NCBI GenBank assembly: GCA_025506515.1
Contig: CM046453.1
Span: forward strand, 47,352,395-47,416,394
DNA: 64,000 bases
Reading direction: 5' to 3'
Source: Flaveria trinervia
Lineage: Eukaryota > Streptophyta > Magnoliopsida > Asterales > Asteraceae
A program made the translations under genes and the position numbers. The notes beneath the pieces are model-generated. The model saw nothing but the letters and a program-made list of their open reading frames with translations, ran no database searches and was not told where the DNA came from. Below, piece after piece: positions 20,857-31,805 of this stretch. The first letter of the stretch is position 1, and each line of letters starts with the position of its first letter.

Positions 20857-22336
20857 GAGAACTTGGAGGCAAAGGGTAAGGAGGGTTTTTGCATGTACCC
20901 CAGATTCTTGCAGCTGATTTTCAATGAGAAGCTACCATCACTTCCCAAGGAAAGCCACAATGCTATGGTTTTACAAATCATGGATGATACGACCCTGGGC
21001 CGTATGAGAGTCTACCGGGGTAAGCAAGTAAAGCCCTAGGTGAAGAGACTGATAGGCCATCTAGCCAATGAGAGTTATGTGGCGCCATGCAGACGTAAGT
21101 GGCATCACACAGAAAACAACTCTGACAACGAGCAGCTACAGCTCCCAGAGCATGACTCTGATGATGATGATAGCGGGGATGCAGGAGATACATTGCCCAC
21201 TCGACAAACTGACCCCACTGCTGATACTGTATCTCCAGCATCTACCCCCACTGGAGATATCGTTGAGACCGCTGGATTCCACCAGGGTTTCATGCCTGGT
21301 GAGGAAGAGGAGGAGTCAGATGAGGAGCCACTGACTCGGACTATGGGAAGTAAAGTCGTTCCCACAGAACGAGGGCATCGGGCGGTTGGTGAACGCCCAG
21401 GCGGATTGGGAGAGACTACTGATGATCCTACATATACTCCTGATTTGCCAGGCATGTTCTAGGGGGAGCATCCTCCTTGACTGGATCGAGGAAGAAGAAG
21501 ATGGCTCAGCCCCATAGCTTGAAAAAGAAGAAGCGCACAATCACCTTTATCACCAACACAGCCACCACCACAGCCACCACCATAGCTACCATCACTCCAC
21601 CTACCACCACTAACACTACCACCATTTTACCCACCACCACTACCACCTCATACACTACTTCCACACCTAGTCCACCAGTTACACACTTCCCATCCACCAC
21701 CACTACAGCTCATCCATAGCCATCCACATCTATACCACCCCCAATCTTCTCTACATCCACTACCACCACCACAGGCCGTGGAGTCAGGACCTCTTCACGG
21801 GTCCCACCTGTTTTTGGACCCTCTTACCCATCTGTCGGGTTGGAGGAGCAGTTGGCTAACCTTAACCGATTAGTGCTGAAGCTGCTGGCGATGGATGAAC
21901 AACGAGCCTCTCAGCTTAATCAGCTAATGGGGCTTACTGCCTCCCAAGCCCAAAGGTTATCAAAGCCAAGAAATCACAGAGCTGAGAGAGATGCATACAT
22001 CCTCAGTACAGAGGATACAAGATTTAGAGGCCCAGAACAAGAAGCTTATGCTGAGACTGAAGGGATCCAAAGATGAGCCTCTAAAGATCCGAGAAGGAGA
22101 TGGAGATGATGGTGATGACGATGACAGTGTTGATGATGATGATGATGATGATTGTGATGATCAAGGGGAAGACACTGATGCAGATGATAATGTCGATGAT
22201 GATTATGATGAAGAAAGAGATGCAGCTGCATCTACATCAGCTCAAGGTCAAGAGAGGCGCACAAAGAAAAATCAAGACCAAGGAGCCCCATCATCTTCTA
22301 TTGATCCTAATGACACACCAGCTATTCAAGACAAAA
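20857..22336 (+). pseudogene. Element C accessory ORF, exon 1 part
   Basis: The frame starts exactly at the end of A's LTR with ENLEAKGKEGFCMYPRFLQ; the YPRFLQ motif is shared with G's accessory protein. One TAG stop follows at 21037-21039, then an acidic, Ser/Glu-rich segment (GEEEEESDEEPLTRTMG) to 21462. After a frameshift comes a Thr/Pro-rich, mucin-like stretch (21540-21720), then a leucine-rich coiled coil (LEEQLANLNRLVLKLLA, 21840 on), and finally a highly acidic Asp tract (about 22110-22215) with SAQGQERRTKKNQDQG. It ends at a GTAATG splice-donor-like site. There are no membrane segments. Function unknown. Confidence 0.65.
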
Positions 22337-22484
22337 GTAATGCATAGTTGTTCATGTTATTTAAAATCATATGTATGTGAATATTGTATCAAATGAATGT
22401 AATTAATGGTTATGGTTATTATTGATGTTTACTGTTTTGATTGTTGACTAATGATTGATGTGTTACATGTTTTAAATCAAGCAG
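22337..22484 (+). other. Putative intron in element C accessory ORF (148 bp)
   Basis: AT-rich sequence bounded by AAAA|GTAATG and AAATCAAGCAG|AT. It starts after the first base of a codon (phase 1), and removing it keeps the frame open between exon 1 and the DEYDVAPLQQ block. Unspliced, the frame hits a stop 11 bases into the segment. Element F has the same structure at 46757-46900. Confidence 0.65.
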
Positions 22485-23662
22485 ATCCAAATTTCCTAGG
22501 AGATGAATATGATGTTGCTCCCCTCCAACAGATCAAGACTCAACTCACAATGATTCTTGATCTGCAGGGGATTGTTAGGAGATCAGTAAATTACACTCCT
22601 GAAGAAGGAGAGATAATTCATGATCTCACCAACGAGCAACTGGCTGAAATGTTTCGACTTAATCCTGGTGAGATTGTGAAAGATGCTACAACGGTGCAAA
22701 AGGAGAGTGACGATGAGCTTCAGGATGTCAATGAGATCGAGATTGAAGATATCACTGCACAACACTATCCAGAGTACACTGACAATGAAGGAAATGTCAT
22801 TCAAAATCTGGGAGAAACTCTTGTCAGTGACACTTTTGAGACTCTGGATAAAATGGAGAAAGAGTCAGAAAAAGATAAAGAGAAGGCCCAAGCCTCAGAC
22901 GCCGAAGTCAACATCAAAAAGGTTGAATGGGCAGCATGTTTTGAAGAGATAAGAGCCCAACGCAACGCTACAACTTCAACTATCTACACCAAACTGTAAC
23001 AGGTCAAGAAACATCAAAGGTGGCAGGCAGGATCATAGTGTGGGCACATTTTGCAGACCTCAATGTTTACGTAGTTAAACGTGAGAAGGGAATTAAGTAC
23101 TTCAGATTTCCACATGATCTGAAGACTCTTTCAGGTTTTGAGCTCAAGCAGTTAGCAAAGTTAAACTTGCTATATGCTGACCCTTGTAAGATGTCAGGCT
23201 GGTTTGAAGCTGCTCTAAGGAGGGAGTACCGCACAACCAACAAGGTACATCAGAAGATCTAAGGTTGATGCCATAACTAGCAAACCTAGAGTAGTGCTGA
23301 AGTGGAGTCCACCACGTATAATGTCAAAGATCCCACTACGTGAGATGCCTCAGGACTTTACTCCACACTTCAAATGGTGGTACTACGATTGGAGAACGGG
23401 AGAGGCTGTGATAGTCTTGAACATGAATGGCACAATGGAAACCATAAGGGTGTTGGACCTGATGTGGCTCACCAACTTATCAGCACAAGATGTTTATACT
23501 TTATACAAGTGGCCACTATTCTACAACCCACAGGATATTGTACAAGCTTTACAGTTCCAGAAAGTGATAAGACTCTGTTTTGCTTTTGAGATAAACACAA
23601 GAGTCACCAAAGAAGCTAAGTATAAGAAGTTTGAGGAAATCATGAAAGATGTTAGACAATAG
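22485..23662 (+). pseudogene. Element C accessory ORF, exon 2 with conserved C-terminal domain
   Basis: Begins with DEYDVAPLQQIKTQL, LDLQGIVRRSV, TPEEGEIIHDLTNEQLAEMF and an acidic linker. After a stop at 22999 and frame changes it continues with the C-terminal domain: VWAHFADLNVYVVKREKGIK, RFPHDLKTLSGFELKQLAKL, then KIPLREMPQDFTPHFKWWYY, DWRTGEAVIVLNMNG, RVLDLMWLTNLSAQDVYTLY and QDIVQALQFQKVIRLCFAFE. It ends at 23662, 25 bp before the LTR. It matches F's copy (45557-46756) nearly throughout and more weakly G's. I do not recognise a known fold. Confidence 0.75.
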
Positions 23663-23673
23663 ATAGATCTAGG

Positions 23674-23687
23674 TCCAAGGGGTAGTT
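23674..23687 (+). other. Element C polypurine tract region
   Basis: CCAAGGGGTAG directly precedes the LTR. F's counterpart on its own strand is GGTCCAATGGGGAGTA. Confidence 0.75.
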
Positions 23688-23929
23688 TGTTGATACATAT
23701 ATGTACCTAGATCCTGATCTGAATGTAATATGTCTTCATTGTCTTGCGCTTATGTAATCGTTGGGTACTTAATGAAATACAAAAGTTTTGTTTGTTTATA
23801 ATGTTTAATATTTCATTAATGAGTTGTTTAAATGCACATTGACTTGATCATATAGGTTTGTGATTGTTTGAATTGTTATACATAATGTTATAATATTGGA
23901 TACATTCAAACTTGGTGAAGTGAAGTTCT

Positions 23930-24108
23930 CATGCGTCCGACTGGCCATGCGACTGGGTGTCCATGCGCCTAAATAGTTCATACGCCTGAAAAACTTCATG
24001 TGTCTCACTCAGTCGCACGACTGAATACTCAGTTATGCGAATGGATCAACCGCATGGCTCAATTGCACGAATGAACCATGCAAATGGTTCAGTCGCCCAA
24101 ATGAGCAA
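23930..24108 (+). repeat. GCGAC motif array in element C LTR
   Basis: Units include CATGCGACTGGG, TCAGTCGCACGACTGA and CAGTTATGCGAATGG, immediately upstream of the TATA box. Confidence 0.8.
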
Positions 24109-24116
24109 CCCTAACT

Positions 24117-24124
24117 TATAAATA
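24117..24124 (+). promoter_or_regulatory. Element C LTR TATA box
   Basis: TATAAATA in the sense direction, about 10 bp after the motif array. Confidence 0.7.
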
Positions 24125-24389
24125 CCACCTAATTCGTGAAAAACGTAAGCATTCAATCCACTTCGACTCCAGACATACTTTAGCTGTCCAGAAGCCTCTA
24201 AGTTCATACTCCAAGTTCATAGAACATTGTAGATTGATTCCTAATCGATTCTTGACGTTAGATTCAATATGTTATTGTGTCTGCGTGCGTTCTCACTGAT
24301 TGGGTCGCCAATCAAATAGGATTCCTCACTATTTGGTTTGGTTTAACACGTTAACCGGTTGGTGTTTGATTAAATACCAGATCCTAACA

Positions 24390-25190
24390 ATTTTGTTTAT
24401 TAATGATATCTAGATTTATTCCAAGAGTGAGGAGGAGTATGCCGGTCACATTGGAGAGGTGTTAGAGACGTTGAGAAGGGAGAAGTTGTATGCTAAATTC
24501 TCCAAGTGTGCATGCTGGTTGCGCGAGGTCCAGTTCTTGGGTCATGTGGTGAATCCTAACGGATTATGGTGGACCCGGCAAAGGTGGAGGCAGTGATGCA
24601 ATGGAAGTCTCCAAAGACGCCATCCAAGATTCGTAGTTTCTTTGGTTTGGCGGGCTACTATAGAAGATTCATTCAATACTTCTCTAAGATCACTTCTCCA
24701 CTAACCAAGCTGACCTAGAAAGATATAAAGTTTGTATGGGGTCAAGCTCAAGAGAAGGCATTTGAGGAGTTAAAGGCGAGATTGACTCAAGCTCCTGTTT
24801 TGTCGTTACCTGATGGAAGTGAAGATCTGGTGGTTTATTCTAATGCTTCCTACTCAAGGTTGGGGTGTGTGTTAATGCAGAGGGGAAAAGTTATAGCCTA
24901 TGCATACCAATAGTTAAAGGTTCATGAGGTTAATTATCCTACTCTTGACTTGGAGTTAGTAGCTGTGGTCTTCACGTTAAAGATATGGAGGCACTACCTA
25001 TACGGTACAAAGGGGCTCTATATTCACCGACCACAAGAGCTTGAAGTACTTCCTTGAGCAGAAGGACCTAAACATGAGGCAGAGAAGATAGTTGGAGCTT
25101 ATAAAAGACAATGATTGCGAGATCTATTACCATCCGGGCAAAGCCAACGTGGTGGCGGATGCCCTTAGCCGAAAGGAGAGACTGAGCTGA
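24390..25190 (+). pseudogene. E1 gypsy reverse transcriptase (C-terminal half) and RNase H
   Basis: The frame opens with FINDI*IYSK, a decayed FIDD catalytic box followed by IYSK. Then come EVLETLRREKLYAKFSKC, EVQFLGHVV, KTPSKIRSFFGLAGYYRRFI, and RNase H-like PVLSLPDGSEDLVVYSNAS, GKVIAYA and HEVNYPTLDLELVAVVF. Stops are present (for example at the FIDD box and after IAYAYQ), and frame changes occur around 24560 and 25010. Confidence 0.88.
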
Positions 25191-26010
25191 TTCGGGTGAA
25201 AGCTTACCGGTTGATCATGACCTCGGATGTGATGAAGCAAGTTAAGGAGTTTCAGGATGAGGCATTGAAAGAGATCATCTTAACTCTAAAAGAATGAGAG
25301 GTCTGGTCGCGGAATTAGGTGAAAACACACTGGTGTTAAGACCCGATTCGGACGGATGTGGAATTCCGTTTTGGGGATCTACGTGTGAAGATTATGGATG
25401 AAGCTCACAAGACTTGGTACTCTATTCATCCTGATGCTACAAAGATGTACCAAGACATGAAGAAAGATTATTGGTGGCCGGGTATGGAGCGTGATGTGGT
25501 AGAGTATGTGAGTAAATGCCTACTTGTTTACAAGTGAAGGCCGAGCATCAGAAGCCGTACGGGAAGATCTAACCTTTGGATACCGGAGTGGAAGTGGGAA
25601 CATATCACCATGGAATTTATTATGAAGCTACCGAGTACCGTGCGAGGGTATAATGCCATACGGGTGATAGTTGATCGTTTGACGAAGAGTGCTCACTTCC
25701 TACCATCCAAGAGACATAAACATCCGAGAGGTTGGCAGATCTGTTCATCAAAGAAATTGTAACTCATCATGGTGTACCAGTGTCTAATGTGTCTGATCAC
25801 GACACTCGGTTTACATCCAAATTTTGGAAGAAATTCCACAATGCTATGGGGACGAGGTTACACATTAGCACGACTTATCATCCCCAGACAGATGGTCAAT
25901 CGGAAAGGACCATTCAGACGTTGGAGGATATGCTTCGAGCGTGTGTCATCGATTTTGGAGGAAGTTGGGATGACCACTAGCCATTAGCTGAATTCTCATA
26001 TAACAACAGT
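25191..26010 (+). pseudogene. E1 gypsy integrase (zinc finger and core)
   Basis: Around 25390-25530: H2C2-type region with WWPGMERDVVEYVSKC; the last cysteine of the finger is lost. Then WKWEHITMEFIMKLPS and VIVDRLTKSAHFLP. 25732-25980 encodes LFIKEIVTHHGVP, DHDTRFTSKFWKKF, HPQTDGQSERTIQTLEDMLR and CVIDFGGSWDDH, the second half of the integrase core including the catalytic D and E. Confidence 0.9.
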
Positions 26011-26538
26011 TATCATGCGAGTATTGGTATGCCTCTTATGAGATGCTATATGGTAGGAGATGCAGAACACCCATGTGTTAGGGTGATATCGACCATAAAG
26101 AGTTAAGGAGCATCGAAGTGGTCGAGGCTACGCCTGAGAAACTGGATAGGACAAAAGCTTCATGAAGGCAACCAAAGATAGACAGAAGTTGTATGGTGAT
26201 AAATGACGTAGACCGATTGAGTTCCAGGTGGGTGACAGGGTTACGTTGAAAGTCTCACCATGGAAGGGTATCATTCGGTTTAGAAAGCAGGGCATGTTGA
26301 GCCCAAGATACATAGGGCCTTTCTAAATCATTGCTAGAGTAGGAGAGGTGGCCTATAGATTGGAGTTACGAGATGAGTTAAGTGGAATTCATCCGACATT
26401 CCACGTATCTCATCCGAGGAAATGTTTTGCAGACGAAGACATGGTTGTACCATTGGAAGATATCGAGGTAGATGAATGGCTCAATTATGTGGAGCAACCA
26501 GTGGCGATCATTGATCGTAAGAAATATTCGTTGGAGTA
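26011..26538 (+). pseudogene. E1 gypsy integrase C-terminal / chromo-like region
   Basis: After a degraded link (VTLKVSPWKG-type motif near 26240) the frame 26348-26539 reads MAYRLELRDELSGIHPTFHV, SHPRKCFADED and EQPVAIIDRKKYSLE. These are the standard gypsy integrase C-terminal motifs. The expected chromodomain-like end is truncated. Confidence 0.85.
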
Positions 26539-26590
26539 AAAGATGGAATTGGTTGAGAAAAGAATTTGTCAAAACAATTAGTTTTTCTAA

Positions 26591-26691
26591 CACCCGGTTA
26601 TTTATAAAAGACAAAGAAAGAAGAATAAAATGAAGAGAAAAGAATTTTTCTAAGGCAAATAGGTCAATTTACCTTGATGTGTTAACGTTTC
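26591..26691. other. Unassigned AT-rich spacer between two gypsy elements
   Basis: Begins near a TAACACCCGG string, which resembles the start of many gypsy LTRs (TGTAACACCC). No gene, PBS or clear LTR end can be seen. Confidence 0.4.
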
Positions 26692-26879
26692 CAAATGGTA
26701 ATGCATTACCAAATGGAACCATTCCATATGGCTTATAACTCTTAAATAATCCTTGTTTCACTTACTATCATTTTATATCCAAATTCCCATGACTAACTTA
26801 TTTTGTATCCAACATGTCTCGTCACCATGGAAAGTGCTGAAGTTCTTACAGCAAGCTAGCGACCATGAGTGCATGAAAA

Positions 26880-27930
26880 ATGGTTGTCGTCATCCCAACC
26901 ATGGTTGTTGAACTAAATAGTACCTTGATGACCAATTCTAGAAACAATGGAAATGGTCATGGAGAAAAGAGCATGAACCAGGGGCGCAACAACCAAGCCT
27001 GCACTTTCAAACATTTTAGATCATGCAAGCCCACTAGCTATAGTGAGAAGGAAGGAGCCACTTGTCATCTCGAGTGGTTCAAAAGCATGGAGAATATGTT
27101 TATTAACTGTGAGTGTCCCGAGGCTCTCAAGATTTGTTATGCCACTAGTATGCTCCATCAAAGGGAGCTTACTTGGTGGAATAACGAGAAAAGGAACCAT
27201 GGTGCTCATGCTGTGTTAGCACGCACTTAGGATGAGTTCAAGAACATTGCTATCTCAAAGTTCTGCCCAAGAAGTAAACTGCTAAAACTACAAGAGGAAT
27301 TCTAGAACCTTAAGCAAGATGGTGGTGATCACATGACCTACTGAACTAGGCATCATGAGTTAAGCATTCTATTGCTCCATATGGTCAACACATTCCTCGC
27401 AAGATGAGAAGTTCAATAAGGGGGTACCACCTCAAATCCAAGATGCTGTGGTGGGTAGTCAACCCACAACTTTAGAGGAAGTTGTCACTATCATCGCTCA
27501 ATTTACCGAGAACATATACGAGCGGGCACCATGTCTATCAAGAGTGCTAAGAAGGTGGAGAAGACGGCTACTGAAGCTGTTAAGGAGAGCAAAACTGAAC
27601 CGTCTTACAACAAAAACAACTACAAGAAACGCAAGTTCACACTAACTCATAACTATGTTATGGCTGCACCCAAACTGCCTCAAAGACAACTTGTACCTGT
27701 GGCTGCACCCATGCCACAAGTAACAGTAGCTAGGGTGCATTTTGGTCCTCAACCTATGTAAAACGCTTGTTAGGTATCATTATCCGGGGAACGCTCTATC
27801 CTGCATCTGTACATTGTGTGGTAAATATGGACACTTGGTGGCTTCTTGTCACCATGCACCTAATAATGTTGCGATGGTTGCAAATCGTGTTTGCTACAAT
27901 TGTGGGGAACCTGGTCACTTCCGCCCATAA
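26880..27930 (+). pseudogene. E2 gag, copy 1
   Basis: 26880-27230 encodes the retrotransposon-gag start (GATCHLEWFKSMENMF, CPEALKICYATSML, LTWWNNEKRNHG). After stops at 27230 and beyond comes a Lys-rich stretch, then two zinc knuckles at 27800-27930: CTLCGKYGHLVASC and CYNCGEPGHF; the last cysteine of the second follows an in-frame stop. Confidence 0.88.
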
Positions 27931-27949
27931 TGCCCTCGTCTTGTGGGTA

Positions 27950-28799
27950 ATGTTTCACAAGCTTGAGGACATGCTTTCAACCTCAAGGCATGATTTCTTT
28001 ATCGATCTTATTCCTATGAAACTTAGAAGTTTTGATGTTATAATTGGTATTTACTGGTTAACCAAACACCATGCTGAGATCATTTATTTTGAGAAGTGCA
28101 TTTGCATTCCGTTGCCTTCTAGGGATACGTTGAAAGTATTCGGTGAAAAATCCTCAAAAGGGCTCAAACCCATGTCGTGCACTCAAGCCCGAAAATTTTT
28201 AAGCAAGACCTATATGGCTTTCTTGGCCTACATGGTCAACACAAAAGTCAAAGGGAAAGATCTTAAGGATGTCCTGATTGTACGAGACTTTCTTGACGTA
28301 TTTCTCGATGTCCTTAGTGGTTTACTTCTTGTGCGTGAAGCCGAGTTTAAAATCGATTTGATTTCGGGAGCAGACCCCGTGGCTAAGTCACGTATCAACT
28401 TGCACCATCGAAAATGCAAGAGCAAGCTAGTAAGCTTTAAGAACTATCTCATAAGGGTTTTATTCGTCCTACCTCTTCACCTTGGGGTGCACCTGTTCTA
28501 TTCGTGAAGAAGAAAGATGGATCGTTTTGTATGTGCATCGATTATCGTGAACATAACAAGCTTACCATCAATAACCGCTACCCTTTCCCGCGTATTGCTA
28601 ATCTTTTTGACCAACTTCAAGGAGCTTCCATTTTCTAGAAGATTGACTTATGTTCTAATATCATCAATTGCGAGTCCATGACGATGATATCCCAAAGACT
28701 ACGTTCCGTACTCAATATGGGCACTATGATTTCATGGTTATGCCTTTTGGTTTAACAAATGCTCCTACTGTCTTCATGGATCTCATGAATCGAGTATGC
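27950..28799 (+). pseudogene. E2 protease end and RT N-terminus, copy 1
   Basis: Protease C-terminal motif FDVIIGIYWLTKHHAEIIYF, then CIPLPSRDTLKVFGE and VRDFLDVFLDVLSGL, which marks the start of RT. RT blocks are LFVKKKDGSFCMCIDYRE, NNRYPFPRIANLFDQLQGA and, in another frame, TFRTQYGHYDFMVMPFGLTN and MDLMNRVC. The copy stops there at the duplication junction. Confidence 0.88.
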
Positions 28800-28820
28800 T
28801 TGTTTGACAAATTCTTTTCT

Positions 28821-30924
28821 CAAATGGTAATGCATTACCAAATGGAACCATTCCATATGGCTTATAACTCTTAAATAATCCTTGTTTGACTTACTATCAT
28901 TTTATATCCAAATTCCCATGACTAACTTATTTTGTATCCAACATGTCTCGTCACCATGGAAAGTGCTGAAGTTCTTACAGCAAGCTAGCGACCATGAGTG
29001 CATGAAAAATGGTTGTCGTCATCCTAACCATGGTTGTTGAACTAAATAGTACCTTGAGGACCAATTCTAGAAACAATGGAAATGGTCATGGAGAAAAGAG
29101 CACGAACCAGGGGCGCAACAACCAAGCCTGCACTTTCAAACATTTTAGATCATGCAAGCCCACTAGCTATAGTGAGAAGGAAGGAGCCACTTGTCATCTC
29201 GAGTGGTTCAAAAGCATGGAGAATATGTTTATTAACTGTGAGTGTCCCGAGGCTCTCAAGATTTGTTATTCCACTAGTATGCTCCAACAAAGGGAGCTTA
29301 CTTGGTGGAATAACGAGAAAAGGAACCATGGTGCTCATGCTGTGTTAGCACGCACTTAGGATGAGTTCAAGAACATTGCTATCTCAAAGTTCTACCCAAG
29401 AAGTGAACTGCAAAAACTACAAGAGGAATTCTAGAACCTTAAGCAAGATGGTGGTGATCACATGACCTACTGAACTAGGCATCATGAGTTAAGCATTCTA
29501 TTGCTCCATATGGTCAACACCATTCCTTGCAAGATTGAGAAGTTCAATAAGGGGGTACCACCTCAAATCCAAGATGCTGTGGTGGGTAGTCAACCCACAA
29601 CTTTAGAGGAAGTTGTCACTATCATCGCTCAATTTACCGAGAACATATACGAGCGGGCACCATGTCTATCAAGAGTGCTAAGAAGGTGGAGAAGATGGCT
29701 ACTGAAGCTGTTAAGGATAGCAAAACTGAACCGTCTTACAACAAAAACAACTACAAGAAACGCAAGTTCACACTAACTCATAACTATGTTATGGCTGCAC
29801 CCAACTGCCTCAAAGACAACTTGTACCTGTGGCTGCACCCATGCCACAAGTAACAGTAGCTAGGGTGCATTTTGGTCCTCAACCTATGTACAACGCTTGT
29901 TAGGTATCATCATCCGGGGAACGCTCTATCCTGCATCTGTACATTGTGTGGTAAATATGGACACTTGGTGGCTTCTTGTCACCATGCACCTAATAATGTT
30001 GCGATGGTTGCAAATCGTGTTTGCTACAATTGTGGGGAACCTGGTCACTTCCGCCCATAATGCCCTCGTCTTGTGGGTAATGTTTCACAAGCTTGAGGAC
30101 ATGCTTTCAACCTCAAGGCATGATTTCTTTATCGATCTTATTCCTATGAAACTTAGAAGTTTTGATGTTATAATTGGTATTTACTGGTTAACCAAACGCT
30201 ATGCTGAGATCATTTATTTTGAGAAGTGCATTTGCATTCCGTTGCCTTCTAGGGATACGTTGAAAGTATTCGGTGAAAAATCCTCAAAAGGGCTCAAACC
30301 CATGTCGTGCACTCAAGCCCGAAAATGTTTAAGCAAGACCTATATGGCTTTCTTGGCCTACATGGTCAACACAAAAGTCAAAGGGAAAGATCTTAAGGAT
30401 GTCCTGATTGTACGAGACTTCTTGACGTATTTCTCGATGTCCTTAGTGGTTTACTTCTTGTGCGTGAAGCCGAGTTTAAAATCGATTTGATTTCGGGAGC
30501 AGACCCCGTGGCTAAGTCACGTATCAACTTGCACCATCGAAAATGCAAGAGCAAGCTAGTAAGCTTTAAGAACTATCTCATAAGGGTTTTATTCGTCCTA
30601 CCTCTTCACCTTGGGTGCACCTTTCTATTCGTGAAGAAGAAAGATGGATCGTTTCGTATGTGCATCGATTATCGTGAACATAACAAGCTTACCATCAATA
30701 ACCGCTACCATTTCCCGCGTATTGCTAATCTTTTTGACCAACTTCAAGGAGCTTCCATTTTCTAGAAGATTGACTTATGTTCTAATATCATCAATTGCGA
30801 GTCCATGACGATGATATCCCAAAGACTAGTTCCGTACTCAATATGGGCACTATGATTTCATGGTTATGCCTTTTGGTTAACAAATGCTCCTACTGTCTAC
30901 ATGGATCTCATGAATCGAGTATGC
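28821..30924 (+). repeat. E2 tandem duplication, copy 2
   Basis: Nearly identical to 26692-28799, with a few substitutions and single-base indels (for example near 29520, 30418 and 30612). It continues past the duplication end into RT. Confidence 0.95.
29009..30060 (+). pseudogene. E2 gag, copy 2
   Basis: Same domains as copy 1 (WFKSMENMF, LTWWNNEKRNHG, CTLCGKYGHLVASC, CYNCGEPGHF), with the same main stops. These defects therefore predate the duplication. Confidence 0.88.
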
Positions 30925-31800
30925 AAGCCTTATCTAGACAAGTTTCTGATCGTCTTCATAGATGATATACTTATCTACTCCAAGTCCAATACCGATCATG
31001 AATTACACTTGTGACTAGTTCTTGAATTGTTGAAGAAAGAACAATTGTATGCAAAGTTCTCAAAGTGTGAATTCTAGCTCGAGGAAGTTCAATTTATGGG
31101 ATATGTGGTGAATATCCATGGAATTTATGTTGACTCTACAAAGGTTGAAGCCGTGAAGAATTGGGTGTTCCTACAACTCCAACTGAAGTTTGTTCTTTCC
31201 CTGGTCTAAGGATTATTACCGGCGATCCATTACCAACTTTTCAAGAATTGGGGGCCCGAGTGGGGGCCCGAGCAAGAGGAAGCTTTTGAAGTGGGGGCCA
31301 GAGCAAGAGGAAGCTTTTGAAGTTTAAAAGCACAAGTTGTGCAATGCTCCTGTCTTGACCCTACCCGATGAAAATGAATATTTCAATGTGTATTGCGATA
31401 CATCTAAACAAGGCCTAAGTTGTGTTCTCATGCAATGATGAAAAGTCATAGCATATGCAACAAGACAATTGAAGGTCCACGAGGTGAATTACACGACATA
31501 TGATCTCAAACTTGGTGCTGTGGTTTTTGCCTTGAAGAGTTGAAGGCATTACCTTTATGGTACACAATGCATAGTCTACACTCATCATATAAAAGCCTTC
31601 AATATGTTTTAACCAAAAAGATCTCAATATGAGACAACATCATTGGTTTGAGTTGATTAGTGATTACGGCAGCGACATTCGTTACTATCTTGGTAAAGAA
31701 AATGTCGTAGCCGATGCACTAAGTTGAACGATTCATAACAAGAAAGTCTCATTTCAAGAAATTCATGATCGACGACAATGGTTTGACACTTTGGGAGAGT
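30090..31800 (+). pseudogene. E2 protease end, RT and RNase H, copy 2 and downstream
   Basis: Repeats the protease and RT start of copy 1, then continues with YLDKFLIVFIDDILIYSKS (intact FIDD catalytic box near 30950), YAKFSKCEF, EEVQFMGYVV, and decayed RNase H (FNVYCDTSKQGLSCVLMQ, GKVIAYA-type, HEVNYTTYDL). Stops are numerous. A 31-bp duplication at 31261-31322 shifts the frame. The sequence is cut by element D at 31805. Confidence 0.87.
31261..31322 (+). repeat. 31-bp tandem duplication within E2 RNase H region
   Basis: TGGGGGCCCGAGCAAGAGGA and its continuation at 31261-31291 recurs with one change at 31292-31322. Since 31 is not a multiple of three, it shifts the frame. Confidence 0.85.
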
Positions 31801-31805
31801 TTGAT
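31801..31805. repeat. Target-site duplication of element D, left copy
   Basis: TTTGA, identical to 39972-39976. Confidence 0.95.

Larger units (their letters stand above)
20857..24389 (+). mobile_element. 3' end of copia element C (same family as A and F)
   Basis: Plus-strand remnant: accessory ORF (from mid-N-terminal domain), polypurine tract and 3' LTR. The rest of C (5' LTR, gag, pol) should lie left of element A and outside the window. C inserted into the reverse transcriptase of gypsy fragment E1, which begins directly after the LTR at 24390. Confidence 0.85.
23688..24389 (+). repeat. Element C 3' LTR
   Basis: 702 bp, TGTTGATACATATATG...GATCCTAACA. Inverted relative to A's LTR (20162-20856). 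It contains the GCGAC array (about 23930-24108) and a TATAAATA box. Confidence 0.93.
24390..26590 (+). mobile_element. Ty3/gypsy fragment E1 (RT to integrase end)
   Basis: A plus-strand gypsy pol remnant that starts mid-RT because element C inserted there. The order RT, RNase H, integrase defines Ty3/gypsy. It has stops and frameshifts throughout and no recognisable intact LTR. It ends near 26590, where a TAACACCCGG string could mark the start of a decayed LTR. Confidence 0.85.
26692..28799 (+). repeat. E2 tandem duplication, copy 1
   Basis: Starts CAAATGGTAATGC, including the 14-bp palindrome GGTAATGCATTACC, and ends CGAGTATGC inside the RT. Copy 2 starts at 28821. The 21-bp filler (28800-28820) between the copies matches neither side. 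The offset is 2129 bp at the start and 2125 at the end. Confidence 0.95.

Noticed and set aside
27767..28507. Long E2 ORF read as a single protein, including its first 85 codons
   Set aside because: The first part is an out-of-frame reading of the zinc-knuckle region. Only the part from about 27980 (protease end) onward matches the gypsy frame.
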